NCBI GenBank assembly: GCA_013823945.1
Contig: PNMZ01000002.1
Span: 496,001 to 560,000 of the forward strand
Source of the DNA: a bacterium
GTDB taxonomy: Bacteria; Armatimonadota; Fimbriimonadia; Fimbriimonadales; Fimbriimonadaceae
Length of the DNA stretch: 64,000 nt
Direction: 5' to 3'
Shown here: in pieces, positions 7,166 through 15,969 of the stretch
Layout of the letters: every line of letters begins with the position of its first letter
Position numbering within the stretch: the stretch's first letter is position 1
Made by a program: the position numbers and the translations under genes
The notes under the pieces: model-generated
What the model saw: only the letters and a program-made list of their open reading frames with translations
The model's database searches: none
What the model was told of the DNA's origin: nothing

Positions 7166-7712
7166 CGGATATCGAGACGGAAGTTACCTGATCACCGACC
7201 TCGATTCCTTCAACAATCTCCATCCCACGGACAACTTGCCCAAAAACTGTATAGCTTCCATCCAAAAACGGCTTCTTGTCCAGCATGATGTAGAACTGAC
7301 TGTCCCCGTTCTTCGGATCATTCGGGGGAGTTGCCAGCCCAACTGCACCTTTGACGTGAGACTTGCCGGAATTCTCAACCGGAATTTTTGCCCCGCTACC
7401 ACCTTGACCAATTGATGGATCCGTCATCGGCTTAGATTTTGTGTTCGGATCGCCAAATCTCACCAAGAACGGCCGAGGCTTATTTAAGACATCAAAGAAC
7501 TTCTGCCCATTGTAAAAGCCGCTCTTGCTTAAACGAATGACGTGCCCCACGGTTTGCGGTGCCTCCGCGCGGAAAAGCTCGATGACGACTTGCCCCTTCC
7601 CTTCAACAGTCAACGTCATTTGCGGATTAGCCATCTTCAAGGGCGATGAAGAAAATCCCACCGGTGCGATCATCATCGCGACAGTTGCAATCGAGAGCAT
7701 TCGGAAGTTCAC
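7158..7712 (-). CDS. Exported cyclophilin-type peptidyl-prolyl isomerase
   Basis: An 184-residue protein with a signal-like N-terminus (residues 1-22). The cyclophilin fold is shown by VVIELFRAEAPQTVGHVIRL, FYNGQKFFDVL, GSGAKIPVEN, KGAVGLATPPNDPKNGDSQF and FLDGSYTVFGQVVRGMEIVE. The active-site Arg/Phe signature (FHRV in classical cyclophilins) reads FFDVL here, so activity may be reduced or altered. It probably acts in the periplasm. GTG start at 7712 is preceded at 6 bases by TAAAAA. It heads the operon with the two OppB/OppC-type permeases. Confidence 0.92.
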   Translation of the reverse strand: MNFRMLSIATVAMMIAPVGFSSSPLKMANPQMTLTVEGKGQVVIELFRAEAPQTVGHVIRLSKSGFYNGQKFFDVLNKPRPFLVRFGDPNTKSKPMTDPSIGQGGSGAKIPVENSGKSHVKGAVGLATPPNDPKNGDSQFYIMLDKKPFLDGSYTVFGQVVRGMEIVEGIEVGDQVTSVSISGE

Positions 7713-7718
7713 GGCTGT

Positions 7719-7724
7719 TTTTTA
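7719..7724 (-). promoter_or_regulatory. Candidate -10 box of the PPIase operon
   Basis: TAAAAA on the minus strand ends 6 bases before the GTG at 7712. The last base deviates from TAnnnT, so this is a weaker case than others in the window. Confidence 0.35.
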
Positions 7725-7830
7725 CCCCTAGTTACAGTTGAGACGACCCGCAACCCCAACTCGCATCACGGACTCAGCCAAACGGACTAACCCGGAACGG
7801 AGCAATCGAGCTTGGTATTCTGGTTTCATC

Positions 7831-8718
7831 ATGGGTGCTTTTTCCGGGCCACGCGACTGGGGCCGTCTTTTGACCGCAATGCTCACGCCATTCAATTCGG
7901 ATGGCTCACTTAACGAGTCAGAAGTGAAACGAATTGCCACGCACCTTGTTGATGTTCAAAAAAACGATGGAATCGTCGTAGCAGGAACCACCGGAGAATC
8001 TCCTACTTTGAGTGACGAAGAAAAACTTCGCCTACTTGAATTGACGCTTGAAGCCGTAGGTGACCGGGCAGCGGTTGTGATGGGAACAGGCAGTTACGAC
8101 ACACAGCATTCAATCCACCTCACTAAAAAAGCTGAAAAAACTGGAGCACACGGGATCATGCTCGTCAACCCGTACTACAGTCGCCCAGGACAGCGCGGAC
8201 TTCACGCCCACTTTTCAACTATCGCCGGCGAAACGAGTCTCCCAGTGATGCTTTATAACATCCAACCTCGGTCGGCGATCAACTTGGACACCATCACCCT
8301 ATTGGAACTCGCCCAAATCCCCAATATCGTTGCTGTGAAAGAAGCAAGCGGCAACATCGCTCAAATCAGTGATGTCATTCGCCTTGCCCCCGCCGGATTT
8401 AGAGTTTATAGTGGAGATGATGCTCTTCTGCTCCCCCTTCTCGCACTCGGCGGCTACGGTCTGGTGAGCGTTTCAGCTCATGCAGTAGGTCATCAGTTCA
8501 AAGAAATGATCGAGGTTTTTGCGAGCGATCCAGCTCGGGCTCGAGCGATTCACCACCATCTCACCCCATTTATTCAGGCCGTCTTTAGTGCCCCCAGCCC
8601 AACCCCAATCAAAGCCGTTCTCGCCAGTCAAGGGTTTGACTGCGAAAGAGTTCGGCTGCCCCTTGTCGAATTGACCCCTGAAGAAAAAGCCACGATCATC
8701 AGTTCTCTTCCCAGTTAA
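7831..8718 (+). CDS. dapA: 4-hydroxy-tetrahydrodipicolinate synthase
   Basis: This cytosolic aldolase condenses pyruvate with aspartate semialdehyde, the first step of lysine and diaminopimelate synthesis. With the ATG at 7831 it has 295 residues, the family length; an upstream extension to TTG at 7738 adds 31 residues not seen in the family. The Schiff-base lysine is Lys170 (VAVKEASGN), the catalytic Tyr is Tyr142 (LYNIQPR), and the GTTGESPTL substrate loop is present. A TATTCT lies 9 bases before the ATG. It stands alone between convergent-divergent neighbours, with no other dap gene nearby. Confidence 0.95.
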   Translation: MGAFSGPRDWGRLLTAMLTPFNSDGSLNESEVKRIATHLVDVQKNDGIVVAGTTGESPTLSDEEKLRLLELTLEAVGDRAAVVMGTGSYDTQHSIHLTKKAEKTGAHGIMLVNPYYSRPGQRGLHAHFSTIAGETSLPVMLYNIQPRSAINLDTITLLELAQIPNIVAVKEASGNIAQISDVIRLAPAGFRVYSGDDALLLPLLALGGYGLVSVSAHAVGHQFKEMIEVFASDPARARAIHHHLTPFIQAVFSAPSPTPIKAVLASQGFDCERVRLPLVELTPEEKATIISSLPS

Positions 8719-8768
8719 GTGAGACCTAACTCTGCGAATTTTTTCGCATCCAAGCCGTCTTCAACTCT

Positions 8769-8782
8769 AGTACAATCGTACT
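8769..8782. promoter_or_regulatory. Perfect 14-base dyad overlapping the -10 box of the BAX-inhibitor gene
   Basis: AGTACAATCGTACT is a 5-bp perfect inverted repeat with a 4-base centre, and TACAAT (8771-8776) inside it is the probable -10 box. A repressor bound here would block transcription. Read on the minus strand it fits the cyanobacterial LexA-box form RGTACNNNDGTWCB. Confidence 0.45.
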
Positions 8783-8798
8783 GAACGGTAGGTCAATT

Positions 8799-9551
8799 AT
8801 GAGTCAATGGTTTAGAACACAAAGTCCTGCAATGAAAGAAGAGTTTTTCACCCAGGCAACGCCGATGGCGGGCGCGGGCGAAATGTCCCTAAATGGCACA
8901 ATCGCCAAGTCGGGGCTCCTTCTCGCCATCACGATGGTCATGGCAGTTGTAGGCTATGTCGCCCAACAACCTGCGATTGGAATCGGATGTTTCTTCATCG
9001 CTCTGGTCATCGGAATCGCCGGAGTTTTCAAACGCGAATGGGCAATGCCAATCAGCCTGGTCTACGCCCCGCTTATGGGTTTCGCTTTGGGAACAATTTC
9101 CATGTTCTATGCCATGGAATTTGCAGATACACAATATAAAGGAATCGTCCCCATGGCGGTCGCGGCAACCTTCGTCGTTTTTGGGACAATGTTGACGCTC
9201 TATGCAACTCGGGTCATTCGGGTAACCGAAACCTTCCGAACGGTCGTCATGGGTGCAACCCTAGCCATCTGTGTTTTCTACTTAGGAACCCTTGCAATCA
9301 GCTTCTTCAACCCTGGCATATACAATGCATTGCCGGTGTTCGGCTCTGGTCCTATCGGAATAGGCTTTAGCGTTTTCGTGATCATTCTTGCCGCCATGAA
9401 TCTTGCAACAGACTTTGATCTGATCGAGCGTGGCGTTCAAGCCCGAGCCCCCAAGTACATGGAGTGGTACGGAGCATTTGCCCTCCTCATCACACTCGTC
9501 TGGCTCTATATCGAAATTCTTCGATTGATCAGCAAGCTTGCCCGAAGATAG
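8799..9551 (+). CDS. BAX inhibitor-1/YccA family membrane protein
   Basis: A 250-residue inner-membrane protein with a cytoplasmic N-terminus and about seven hydrophobic segments from residue 33 to 245. The family is recognisable from MSLNGTIAKSGLLLAITM, PISLVYAPLMGFALG and the C-terminal NLATDFDLIERGVQARAPKY, which contains the conserved Asp residues near the last helices. Members are thought to be pH-dependent Ca2+ leak channels or modulators of FtsH-type proteolysis; the role here is unknown. It has a short leader with GGTAGG before the ATG and a strong terminator immediately after the stop. Confidence 0.93.
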   Translation: MSQWFRTQSPAMKEEFFTQATPMAGAGEMSLNGTIAKSGLLLAITMVMAVVGYVAQQPAIGIGCFFIALVIGIAGVFKREWAMPISLVYAPLMGFALGTISMFYAMEFADTQYKGIVPMAVAATFVVFGTMLTLYATRVIRVTETFRTVVMGATLAICVFYLGTLAISFFNPGIYNALPVFGSGPIGIGFSVFVIILAAMNLATDFDLIERGVQARAPKYMEWYGAFALLITLVWLYIEILRLISKLARR

Positions 9552-9561
9552 TCGCTGTAAT

Positions 9562-9600
9562 AAAAGCCCCGCTGACCCATTGCGATCAGCGGGGCTTTTT
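9562..9600. terminator. Strong bidirectional Rho-independent terminator
   Basis: A 14-bp perfect stem (9562-9575 with 9586-9599) and a 10-base loop, with A-run on the left and T-run on the right, so it can stop transcription from the BAX-inhibitor gene and from the convergent MacB-like gene. Confidence 0.92.
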
Positions 9601-9610
9601 CATGTCTGAG

Positions 9611-10837
9611 TTACTCAGTTCTCAGGGCTTCGATCGGGCTCAAACTACTTGCCCGGGCCGCGGGATAGAGTCCAAAGATCACTCCAATAATCGCCGAAAT
9701 CGTGGTCGAAGTTATTGCCGCTCCCAAGGGGAAGATCATTTGCAAACCACCTTCGCTCGGAATTTTTGCCTGTGCCGTACCGAAAGAAATCAACTGGCCA
9801 AAGACAAACGCCACACCCATCCCAATAAACCCGCCGACAATCGAGAGCATCACTGCTTCGACCAGGAACTGAATCATGATGCTTCCGCGCTTGGCCCCCA
9901 CCGCTTTTCGAAGACCAACTTCGCGAGTCCGCTCGGTGACCGAGACAAGCATGATATTCATAATCCCAATTCCGCCGACCAGCAACGATAACGCCGCAAT
10001 CCCGGCGAGAACGGCTCCTGCACCGCCCAGAATGCCGCCGAAGACATTCATGATGGATTCTCGACTATCCAGCCGATAGACGCGCTTTCCGCCCGATTTC
10101 TGCATCAACACGCGCCAAGCATCATCCATTGCGGCATTGACAGAAATTCCCGGTTTCGGGCGAGTCATCAAGTAACTGATCTGATTCCCACCAATCCACT
10201 TATCCTGCGCGGTCGTGAGTGGAACATAGATATCTTTTTTCGTGCTCCGGCCCATCATCTCAACGGACTCACTGATCCCAACAACTTCAAGCGTGATGCC
10301 TGGAAAAGTAATCATCTTTCCCAAAGCATTCTCGCCGGGGAAAAGTTTGTTTGCAACATCTTCCCCTATCACACAAACGTTAGCTCGATTGATTGAGTCT
10401 TCTTCAGTAAGCTGTCGCCCTTCTTGGGCACCAAGTCGGTTGAGCTCCGCATAGTACTGGTCAACACCTTGTACACTTGCATCTTTCATGCTGCGATCAA
10501 GGTAGCTCGCCTTCTGATTGCCTACCTGAAAAATAGCCGAAACGATGTCAAGGGTCGTGGCCTGAGACATCAGTAATGCAAGATCCGAATTTTCCATCCC
10601 TTCTATCTGAGAATTTCGATCAACTCGGTCAGACCCACCATCATAAAACATAAAGATCGTATCTGAGCCTAGCTTCTGAAACTCGTTCTTGATGTAGAAC
10701 TGAAACCCGTTCGAGATCATCGAAATCAGAGTAACGCTCATAACCCCGATAATCACACCAAGCATCGTCAAGAATGCCCGCAGTTTGTGAAGCCGGAGCA
10801 TATCGAACGCAATTCGGAATGATTCAAAAACATTCAT
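9611..10837 (-). CDS. MacB-type ABC transporter permease (FtsX domain), no ATPase domain
   Basis: A 408-residue inner-membrane protein. The N-terminal helix region LRAFLTMLGVIIGVMSV is the MacB start, residues about 45-250 form the periplasmic MacB_PCD domain, and three helices follow with LLVGGIGIMNIMLVSVTERTRE (a conserved MacB/FtsX signature) and GLYPAARASSLSPIEALR at the end. MacB proper carries its own ATPase; here the ATPase must come from a separate gene, which is not in this operon or window. It starts 3 bases after the membrane fusion protein gene and ends just before a terminator. Confidence 0.94.
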   Translation of the reverse strand: MNVFESFRIAFDMLRLHKLRAFLTMLGVIIGVMSVTLISMISNGFQFYIKNEFQKLGSDTIFMFYDGGSDRVDRNSQIEGMENSDLALLMSQATTLDIVSAIFQVGNQKASYLDRSMKDASVQGVDQYYAELNRLGAQEGRQLTEEDSINRANVCVIGEDVANKLFPGENALGKMITFPGITLEVVGISESVEMMGRSTKKDIYVPLTTAQDKWIGGNQISYLMTRPKPGISVNAAMDDAWRVLMQKSGGKRVYRLDSRESIMNVFGGILGGAGAVLAGIAALSLLVGGIGIMNIMLVSVTERTREVGLRKAVGAKRGSIMIQFLVEAVMLSIVGGFIGMGVAFVFGQLISFGTAQAKIPSEGGLQMIFPLGAAITSTTISAIIGVIFGLYPAARASSLSPIEALRTE

Positions 10838-10840
10838 GGA

Positions 10841-12565
10841 TTACTCTGCCGCCTGACCAGATGACTCTTCGCCTTCGGCCGGCGCTTCCTCTTCCTCGTC
10901 GCCATCATTAAATTGCATGACCCCTTGCCTTTCTGGCCCGTTAAAAGGTGGTCGGACAAGCTTTTGCCCTACCTTCAACCCTTTTGTAACTTCAATAAAG
11001 GCAAGGTCACGAACTCCAATCTCAATATATTGTTTATCCCCCTCCAAAGTCGGGGGGGCACCCATCACGCCTGGTTTGGGCTTCTCGTTCGGATCAAAAA
11101 GCATGACAAACGCTCCCTTTCCATCTTCTCCAAGATAAGCAAGTGGAACCCGTAGTACATTCGTTGCTTTCTGCGGTGTCATCTCGCACTTAGCCGACAT
11201 CCCACTTTTTAGGCTATCACTGACCCGATCCAATGTCACTTCAACCTCATACTTGACAACCGGATCGCCACCGACCCCGGCAGCATTCTCAATTTGCGCT
11301 GGAGAAATCTTGGTCACTCGTCCTGAAAAATCAGTTCCCGGCAAGGCATCCACCGTTATTTTTGAGTCCATATCCTCCTCAAGCCGAGCAACATCAATTT
11401 CGTTGATCTGCAAGCGAACAAACATCTTGGAGCGATCTTCTACCTTCACAATGGGTGAACCGGCGGAGAATGAACTCAATGCGTTGACCAATTCGCCTTG
11501 CTGAACAAATCGTCTTGTAACAATGCCTGTAATGGGAGCGCGCACTTCAGTTTCTCCCAATAATCGCATAGAGTCGTCAAGCGAAGATTGAATTTGAGAG
11601 ACGTTTGCCTGCGATCCACGCTTTTGTTCCAACAGCGAGTCAACATCCCTCAACGCAACTTCTGCATCGCGAACATTCTGCAAAGCAGTTTCGTAATCCT
11701 GCCGCTTGGTTACATCAACAATGGAGTTTGCCTTCGCACGATCCAAGTCGGCCTTCGCTTGCTTGACTCTTTCTTGCTGCTGTTCTCGCTCAAGCCGTTG
11801 CTCGTTGTCCAAACGCTGCAGAGCTTCCCGAGCCTGCCGAGCTCGTGTTTGCGCAAGTTCGAGATTCAACTGCGATTGCTCGACTTCACGCTTACTGACA
11901 TATCCCTTTTCGAACAGCCCTTTCTGCCGGTCATTCTCAATGGTTGCATTCCTAAGATTATTCTCTGCATCCTCTTTGGCATTCTCCCCTTGGGTGCGGG
12001 CATTCGGATGAGTGACTTTAGATAGCACTTCAAGTGCCTTTTGAGCATTTGCAAGCCCAGTCTCGGCGGAGCGCACATTTGCATTGGTAAGTTGCGGCTG
12101 AGCTTTCAACTCCGCTTCCAGTTGTTTTACACGAAGACGAGCACGCTGCAGACTCGTCTGAACGGTGACTCTTCGTTGGGCAATCTCAACATCTAGTCTT
12201 CGAACTGAGCTAACCGCTCCATCTAGTTGAGCTCGATTTTGCTCAACTTGTAATTCGGTTTGTTGTGGATCAATAACCGCAATCAAATCACCCTTTTGAA
12301 CATAATCGCCTTCATCAACCAGCAATTTAGCGACCCGACCCCCCACTTGGCTTTTCACCTCAACCGTGGTCAGCGCTTCTAATGAGCCTGTCTCAACTAC
12401 TTTGATTGAGACATCGCCTTGGGTCACCTGGACAACATTCGACTTTAACAAGTCCTCTTTCTGTTTCGCTTGGGCCGCCTTCTGACCATTCATGACTGAC
12501 GCACCCAATGCAATTAAGATGAGCAGTGGAATCAGGATCATCAATGCAAGTTTTATTTTCTTCAT
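10841..12565 (-). CDS. Long periplasmic membrane fusion protein (MacA/HlyD-like)
   Basis: With the ATG at 12565 the protein has 574 residues; the longer frame to 12619 overlaps the upstream gene and lacks a signal. An N-terminal helix (about 5-26) is followed by a biotinyl-lipoyl half (VKSQVGGRVAKLLVDEGDYVQKGDLI), a very long alpha-helical coiled-coil hairpin (about 75-310, rich in Glu, Gln and Arg) and a second lipoyl half with VRAPITGIVTRRFVQQGELV, then beta-barrel domains. The C-terminus is an acidic Glu-rich tail. It pairs with the MacB-like permease and may reach an outer-membrane channel. The coiled coil is longer than in typical MacA. Confidence 0.93.
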   Translation of the reverse strand: MKKIKLALMILIPLLILIALGASVMNGQKAAQAKQKEDLLKSNVVQVTQGDVSIKVVETGSLEALTTVEVKSQVGGRVAKLLVDEGDYVQKGDLIAVIDPQQTELQVEQNRAQLDGAVSSVRRLDVEIAQRRVTVQTSLQRARLRVKQLEAELKAQPQLTNANVRSAETGLANAQKALEVLSKVTHPNARTQGENAKEDAENNLRNATIENDRQKGLFEKGYVSKREVEQSQLNLELAQTRARQAREALQRLDNEQRLEREQQQERVKQAKADLDRAKANSIVDVTKRQDYETALQNVRDAEVALRDVDSLLEQKRGSQANVSQIQSSLDDSMRLLGETEVRAPITGIVTRRFVQQGELVNALSSFSAGSPIVKVEDRSKMFVRLQINEIDVARLEEDMDSKITVDALPGTDFSGRVTKISPAQIENAAGVGGDPVVKYEVEVTLDRVSDSLKSGMSAKCEMTPQKATNVLRVPLAYLGEDGKGAFVMLFDPNEKPKPGVMGAPPTLEGDKQYIEIGVRDLAFIEVTKGLKVGQKLVRPPFNGPERQGVMQFNDGDEEEEAPAEGEESSGQAAE

Positions 12566-12570
12566 AGGAT

Positions 12571-13650
12571 TCAGTTCTCTTTCGATTCTGGCCAAGGGCC
12601 GTTTTTTGGAATCACCCACCCTTTAGGATGAATGATATAAACCGTATTTTTGGAATTGGCCCAGGCACGCTCAAAATCGGCCCGCTGATAAGTGAGCCGA
12701 ACAACACTTTGTCCTGGATCATTGAAAATCGGCGTTCCGTCATCCTCGAACCCAACAATGACCACAAGGTGACCATCATTATTTTCTACCGATGGCTTAC
12801 CTTTGAGCAATGCATAGCTCACTGAGGTCGCAACTGGTACCCCACAGGCTACAAATGCCTCGATATCAGCGACCGAACGCAATCGTGTTACATATCCCGT
12901 CATCCCGGGGAGCGATCCTGCAAATGCAACATTGAAGGCCCAGTTTCCCGTACCGTTCCAGCCTGGATCAAAAACGCCTGATTGGACAAGGGGGACATCA
13001 TGGTCGAGAGTTGGGGTCTCCATGCGCTTAGCCCAATACGCCAAGATCATGGAAACACTTGTCGGGCTGCACAGAACATTGCCACCCTCGTAGTTCATCT
13101 GCGCCCGCAAAGGTACGTTTAACAATGTCCCTCTTAGAGGCAAACTGGTCGGAAATGGTCGTGGAGTTGGCTCGGTTAAGATCAAGTTGAGCCGGTCTAG
13201 TTTAGGGAGCATTCCGTCTGTTCCACGTGTTCCTGTAACGACCACACGAACCTTGGAAATTGGACTCGACAAACTAAGAGTATCGGTATAAACCGTGCCT
13301 TGGTCGGTTTGCTGATCATTCACACTAGTCCGTCCGACTGCATCCGCAATGCCTTCGGACCAGTGTCCTAATTCAAACCCAACAGAGTCAAATCCGTCTG
13401 ATCCTTCCGGAATCAAGCGAAATGACAGCTTTGCTCCATTTTTTGCATCACCCGTCCAACTCGGAATAACTTCTTTAAATCGACGAGCTTCTACGATTGC
13501 TTCGTAGATCACGCCGCTATTGGATTCTGACTTGGACATAGCATCGCCGGAGACAGAAATGAAATTCCATTCATTCGCCCGAACTTCTGCAACTGCCTGC
13601 CCTGTCTGCATCGCCAATATCCCAATGAGTGGAGTCATCCAAACGCTCAT
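12571..13650 (-). CDS. Exported C39-like cysteine peptidase family protein
   Basis: A 359-residue protein with an N-terminal hydrophobic signal (about 1-20), a beta-rich region of unknown type (about 25-180) and a C-terminal Peptidase_C39_2-type domain (about 190-350). Candidate catalytic residues are Cys in NVLCSPTSVSM, His in NDGHLVVIVGF and Asp in PIFNDPG. Proteins of this kind are often found as exported proteases or lectin-like hydrolases. It is the first gene of a minus-strand operon with the fusion protein and MacB-like permease, so it might process or be a cargo of that export system; this is inference. Confidence 0.88.
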   Translation of the reverse strand: MSVWMTPLIGILAMQTGQAVAEVRANEWNFISVSGDAMSKSESNSGVIYEAIVEARRFKEVIPSWTGDAKNGAKLSFRLIPEGSDGFDSVGFELGHWSEGIADAVGRTSVNDQQTDQGTVYTDTLSLSSPISKVRVVVTGTRGTDGMLPKLDRLNLILTEPTPRPFPTSLPLRGTLLNVPLRAQMNYEGGNVLCSPTSVSMILAYWAKRMETPTLDHDVPLVQSGVFDPGWNGTGNWAFNVAFAGSLPGMTGYVTRLRSVADIEAFVACGVPVATSVSYALLKGKPSVENNDGHLVVIVGFEDDGTPIFNDPGQSVVRLTYQRADFERAWANSKNTVYIIHPKGWVIPKNGPWPESKEN

Positions 13651-13758
13651 TTCAAAACCTGATTACTGCTGAAGGACGGATGGGTTGCATCATTATTTTC
13701 GTTTTGGGCCAACCGGAACTCGATTCCCCAAAAAAAGCATCCATTGACTTGTTTCAGA

Positions 13759-13764
13759 TAGAAT
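13759..13764 (+). promoter_or_regulatory. Candidate -10 box of livF
   Basis: TAGAAT ends 9 bases before the livF ATG. Leader would be at most a few bases. A matching -35 is not evident. Confidence 0.4.
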
Positions 13765-13773
13765 GAGTGATTC

Positions 13774-14475
13774 ATGCTGAAGATCGAAGGCCTTAACGTT
13801 TTCTACGGCGCAATTCAGGCTCTCAACGAAGTCAATCTCGAAGTCAACCAAGGCGAAGTTGTGTCAATCATCGGTTCCAACGGAGCCGGTAAATCAACCC
13901 TTCTTCGGGCGATCAGTGGTCTTGTTCGACCGCGAACCGGAAGCATTGAATTTGAAGGTCAGGATCTTCTCAGCATTTCCGCCGACAAAATCGTCAAAGC
14001 AGGGATTAGTCAAACCCCAGAAGGCAGGCGCATTTTCACTAACATGTCCGTACTGGAAAACCTCCAACTCGGTGCCTTCACTCGCAAAGACGGGGATATC
14101 CAAAAAGATATGGATCGATTTCTAGACCGCTTTCCGCGGGTCAGAGAACGCCTCAAGCAAAACGCTGGAACAATGTCGGGCGGCGAACAACAAATGCTCG
14201 CCATGTGCCGCGCGCTCATGTCTCGACCTCGATTGCTCCTTCTTGATGAACCAAGCATGGGACTTGCCCCCAACCTCGTCGCCGAGATTTTTAGCGTGAT
14301 CAAAGACCTCCATGCGGAAGGCACAACCATTCTTCTTGTCGAACAAAACGCCGTTCGCGCCCTTGAAGTCGCGGATCGAGCGTATGTCCTCGAAACCGGA
14401 AACATTGTTCTGAGCGACACCGGAAAGGCTCTCCTCACCAACCCCAAAGTCAAAGAAGCCTATCTCGGCGGATAG
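13774..14475 (+). CDS. livF: Branched-chain amino acid-type ABC transporter ATP-binding protein
   Basis: A 233-residue ATPase of the LivF type. Walker A is GSNGAGKST (about residues 35-43), the Q-loop lies in SQTPEGRRIF (a LivF hallmark), the signature is MSGGEQQM and Walker B is LLLLDEPSMGLAP, followed by the H-loop region with LLVEQNAVRAL, in which Gln stands for the usual His, as is normal for LivF. It normally partners LivG, LivH, LivM and a binding protein; none is nearby, so the other parts are elsewhere. rimI begins 4 bases after its stop. Confidence 0.93.
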   Translation: MLKIEGLNVFYGAIQALNEVNLEVNQGEVVSIIGSNGAGKSTLLRAISGLVRPRTGSIEFEGQDLLSISADKIVKAGISQTPEGRRIFTNMSVLENLQLGAFTRKDGDIQKDMDRFLDRFPRVRERLKQNAGTMSGGEQQMLAMCRALMSRPRLLLLDEPSMGLAPNLVAEIFSVIKDLHAEGTTILLVEQNAVRALEVADRAYVLETGNIVLSDTGKALLTNPKVKEAYLGG

Positions 14476-14479
14476 TCTC

Positions 14480-14950
14480 ATGGCCGCCCTCCGCATTTCA
14501 TCGCTCGAAGAACGTCACCTTACCGAAGTCGTTACGATTGAAAACGCCGCTCAAACTTGCCCCTGGTCTGAGCAATCATTCCGCAATGAACTTGCCCAAG
14601 ATCACGGCATATTCATCGTGGGCGAACTCGGACAAGAACTCATCGGATTTGCCGGTCAATGGATCATGATTGATGAAGCCCACATCATCACAGTCGCAAT
14701 AAAAGATTCATACCGGCGGCAAGGACATGCGGAAACCCTGATCAACGAACTCCTCCTCCGTGCAAAGGATCAGGGAGCGACATGCGCCACTCTCGAAGTC
14801 CGCGCGGGCAACGCTCCGGCAATTGCCCTTTACGAAAAACTCGGATTTCAAACGACTGGAAAGCGAAAAAACTACTATCCTGACAATAAAGAAGACGCCC
14901 TCATCATGTGGCTCTACGATCTTAAATCATGGACCCCGCCGAAAAGTTGA
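14480..14950 (+). CDS. rimI: Ribosomal-protein-alanine N-acetyltransferase (GNAT)
   Basis: A 156-residue GNAT enzyme with the acetyl-CoA loop YRRQGHAETLINELL and the C-terminal LEVRAGNAPAIALYEKLGFQTTGKRKNYYPDN, the typical RimI ending. It should acetylate the N-terminal alanine of ribosomal protein S18, or have wider substrates. The neighbouring gene, which it overlaps by 22 bases, is tsaD; rimI next to tsaD is a widely conserved pair in bacteria and strengthens the call. Confidence 0.92.
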   Translation: MAALRISSLEERHLTEVVTIENAAQTCPWSEQSFRNELAQDHGIFIVGELGQELIGFAGQWIMIDEAHIITVAIKDSYRRQGHAETLINELLLRAKDQGATCATLEVRAGNAPAIALYEKLGFQTTGKRKNYYPDNKEDALIMWLYDLKSWTPPKS

Positions 14951-15963
14951 AATTCTGGCCCAGCCCGCTCCTCGCAATCGAAACAAGTTGCGATGAGACA
15001 TCCATTGCCATTCTGCAAGGTCGAGAAATTTTGGCGAACGTTGTCGCGAGCCAAATTGAAATGCACCAAAAGTGGGGCGGGGTTGTTCCAGAGGCCGCTG
15101 CACGAGCTCATGTTGAAAGCATAATTCCTGTCTATCGCGAGGCATTACAGATTGCTGGAGTGTCCGAAATTACCGCAGTTGCCGTAACAAACCGTCCGGG
15201 GCTTGTTGGCGCACTCAGTGTTGGGCTTTCCGCAGCAAAAGCAATTGCCTACGCAAAGAAAATTCCCCTGATAGGTGTTCACCATTTAGAAGGCCACCTT
15301 ATGTCACCACTCGGTGATCCAGATTTAGACCTTCCATTTCCCCACATCAGCCTCATCGTGAGTGGGGGCCATACCGAGCTTGTCCGCGTCAATGAACCCG
15401 GTGATTCTGAAATCCTCGGTGAAACACGGGATGATGCCGCCGGTGAAGCATTCGATAAAGGGGCTCGACTCCTCGGCCTCGGCTACCCCGGTGGTCGAGC
15501 AATTCAGCAAGCCGCCGAAGCCGGCGACCCGACACGTTACAACTTACCGCGTTCTATGATGAGTAGCCCTCGAGAGTTCAGTTTTAGCGGACTCAAAACG
15601 GCAATGCTCCGGCTCGTTCAAACTGAAAGTGCAAACATTTCAGTTCCCGATGCGGCTGCGAGTCTCCAAGCCGCAATCGTCGATGTTCTGGTTGCCAAGG
15701 CGATTCAGGCTTGTGAAGACACTGGACTCAAAACCCTGACATTGGTCGGTGGAGTCAGCGCCAACAAACCCTTGCGAGAAACCTTGCATCAAAAAGCGCA
15801 TCAACAAGGCATAACCCTCATTGTTCCTCCCCTCCATCTTTCAACAGATAATGCAGCAATGATTGGACTCGCCGGATCCATTCGGCTCTCCCGGGGGGAA
15901 CGAGATCAGTTCGACCTCGATGTCAATCCCAATGCGGATTTGCCGACCAAAACGCTACAATAG
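14929..15963 (+). CDS. tsaD: tRNA threonylcarbamoyladenosine transferase subunit TsaD
   Basis: This metalloprotein of the Kae1/Qri7 family transfers the threonylcarbamoyl group to A37 of tRNAs that read ANN codons, together with TsaB and TsaE. 344 residues. Near the N-terminus LAIETSCDETSIAIL gives the ASKHA start; the metal ligands are two His in HLEGHL, the glycine-rich region is SLIVSGGHTELV, and the C-terminal DNAAMIGLAG carries the final ligand Asp. TsaB and TsaE genes are not in the window. It overlaps rimI by 22 bases, so the two are cotranscribed. Confidence 0.97.
   Translation: MDPAEKLKFWPSPLLAIETSCDETSIAILQGREILANVVASQIEMHQKWGGVVPEAAARAHVESIIPVYREALQIAGVSEITAVAVTNRPGLVGALSVGLSAAKAIAYAKKIPLIGVHHLEGHLMSPLGDPDLDLPFPHISLIVSGGHTELVRVNEPGDSEILGETRDDAAGEAFDKGARLLGLGYPGGRAIQQAAEAGDPTRYNLPRSMMSSPREFSFSGLKTAMLRLVQTESANISVPDAAASLQAAIVDVLVAKAIQACEDTGLKTLTLVGGVSANKPLRETLHQKAHQQGITLIVPPLHLSTDNAAMIGLAGSIRLSRGERDQFDLDVNPNADLPTKTLQ
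15956..15961 (+). promoter_or_regulatory. Candidate -10 box at the end of tsaD
   Basis: TACAAT spans the last codon and first base of the tsaD stop and ends 8 bases before the ATG of the next gene, so that gene may have its own near-leaderless transcript. Confidence 0.4.
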
Positions 15964-15969
15964 GCCACT

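Noticed and set aside
7101-7415. Long open frames on the plus strand opposite the PPIase and permease genes
   Set aside because: They lie entirely antisense to clear genes and encode low-quality sequences without motif or ribosome-binding site.
14100-14496. Minus-strand frames across livF and rimI
   Set aside because: They are reverse shadows of genes with strong family motifs.
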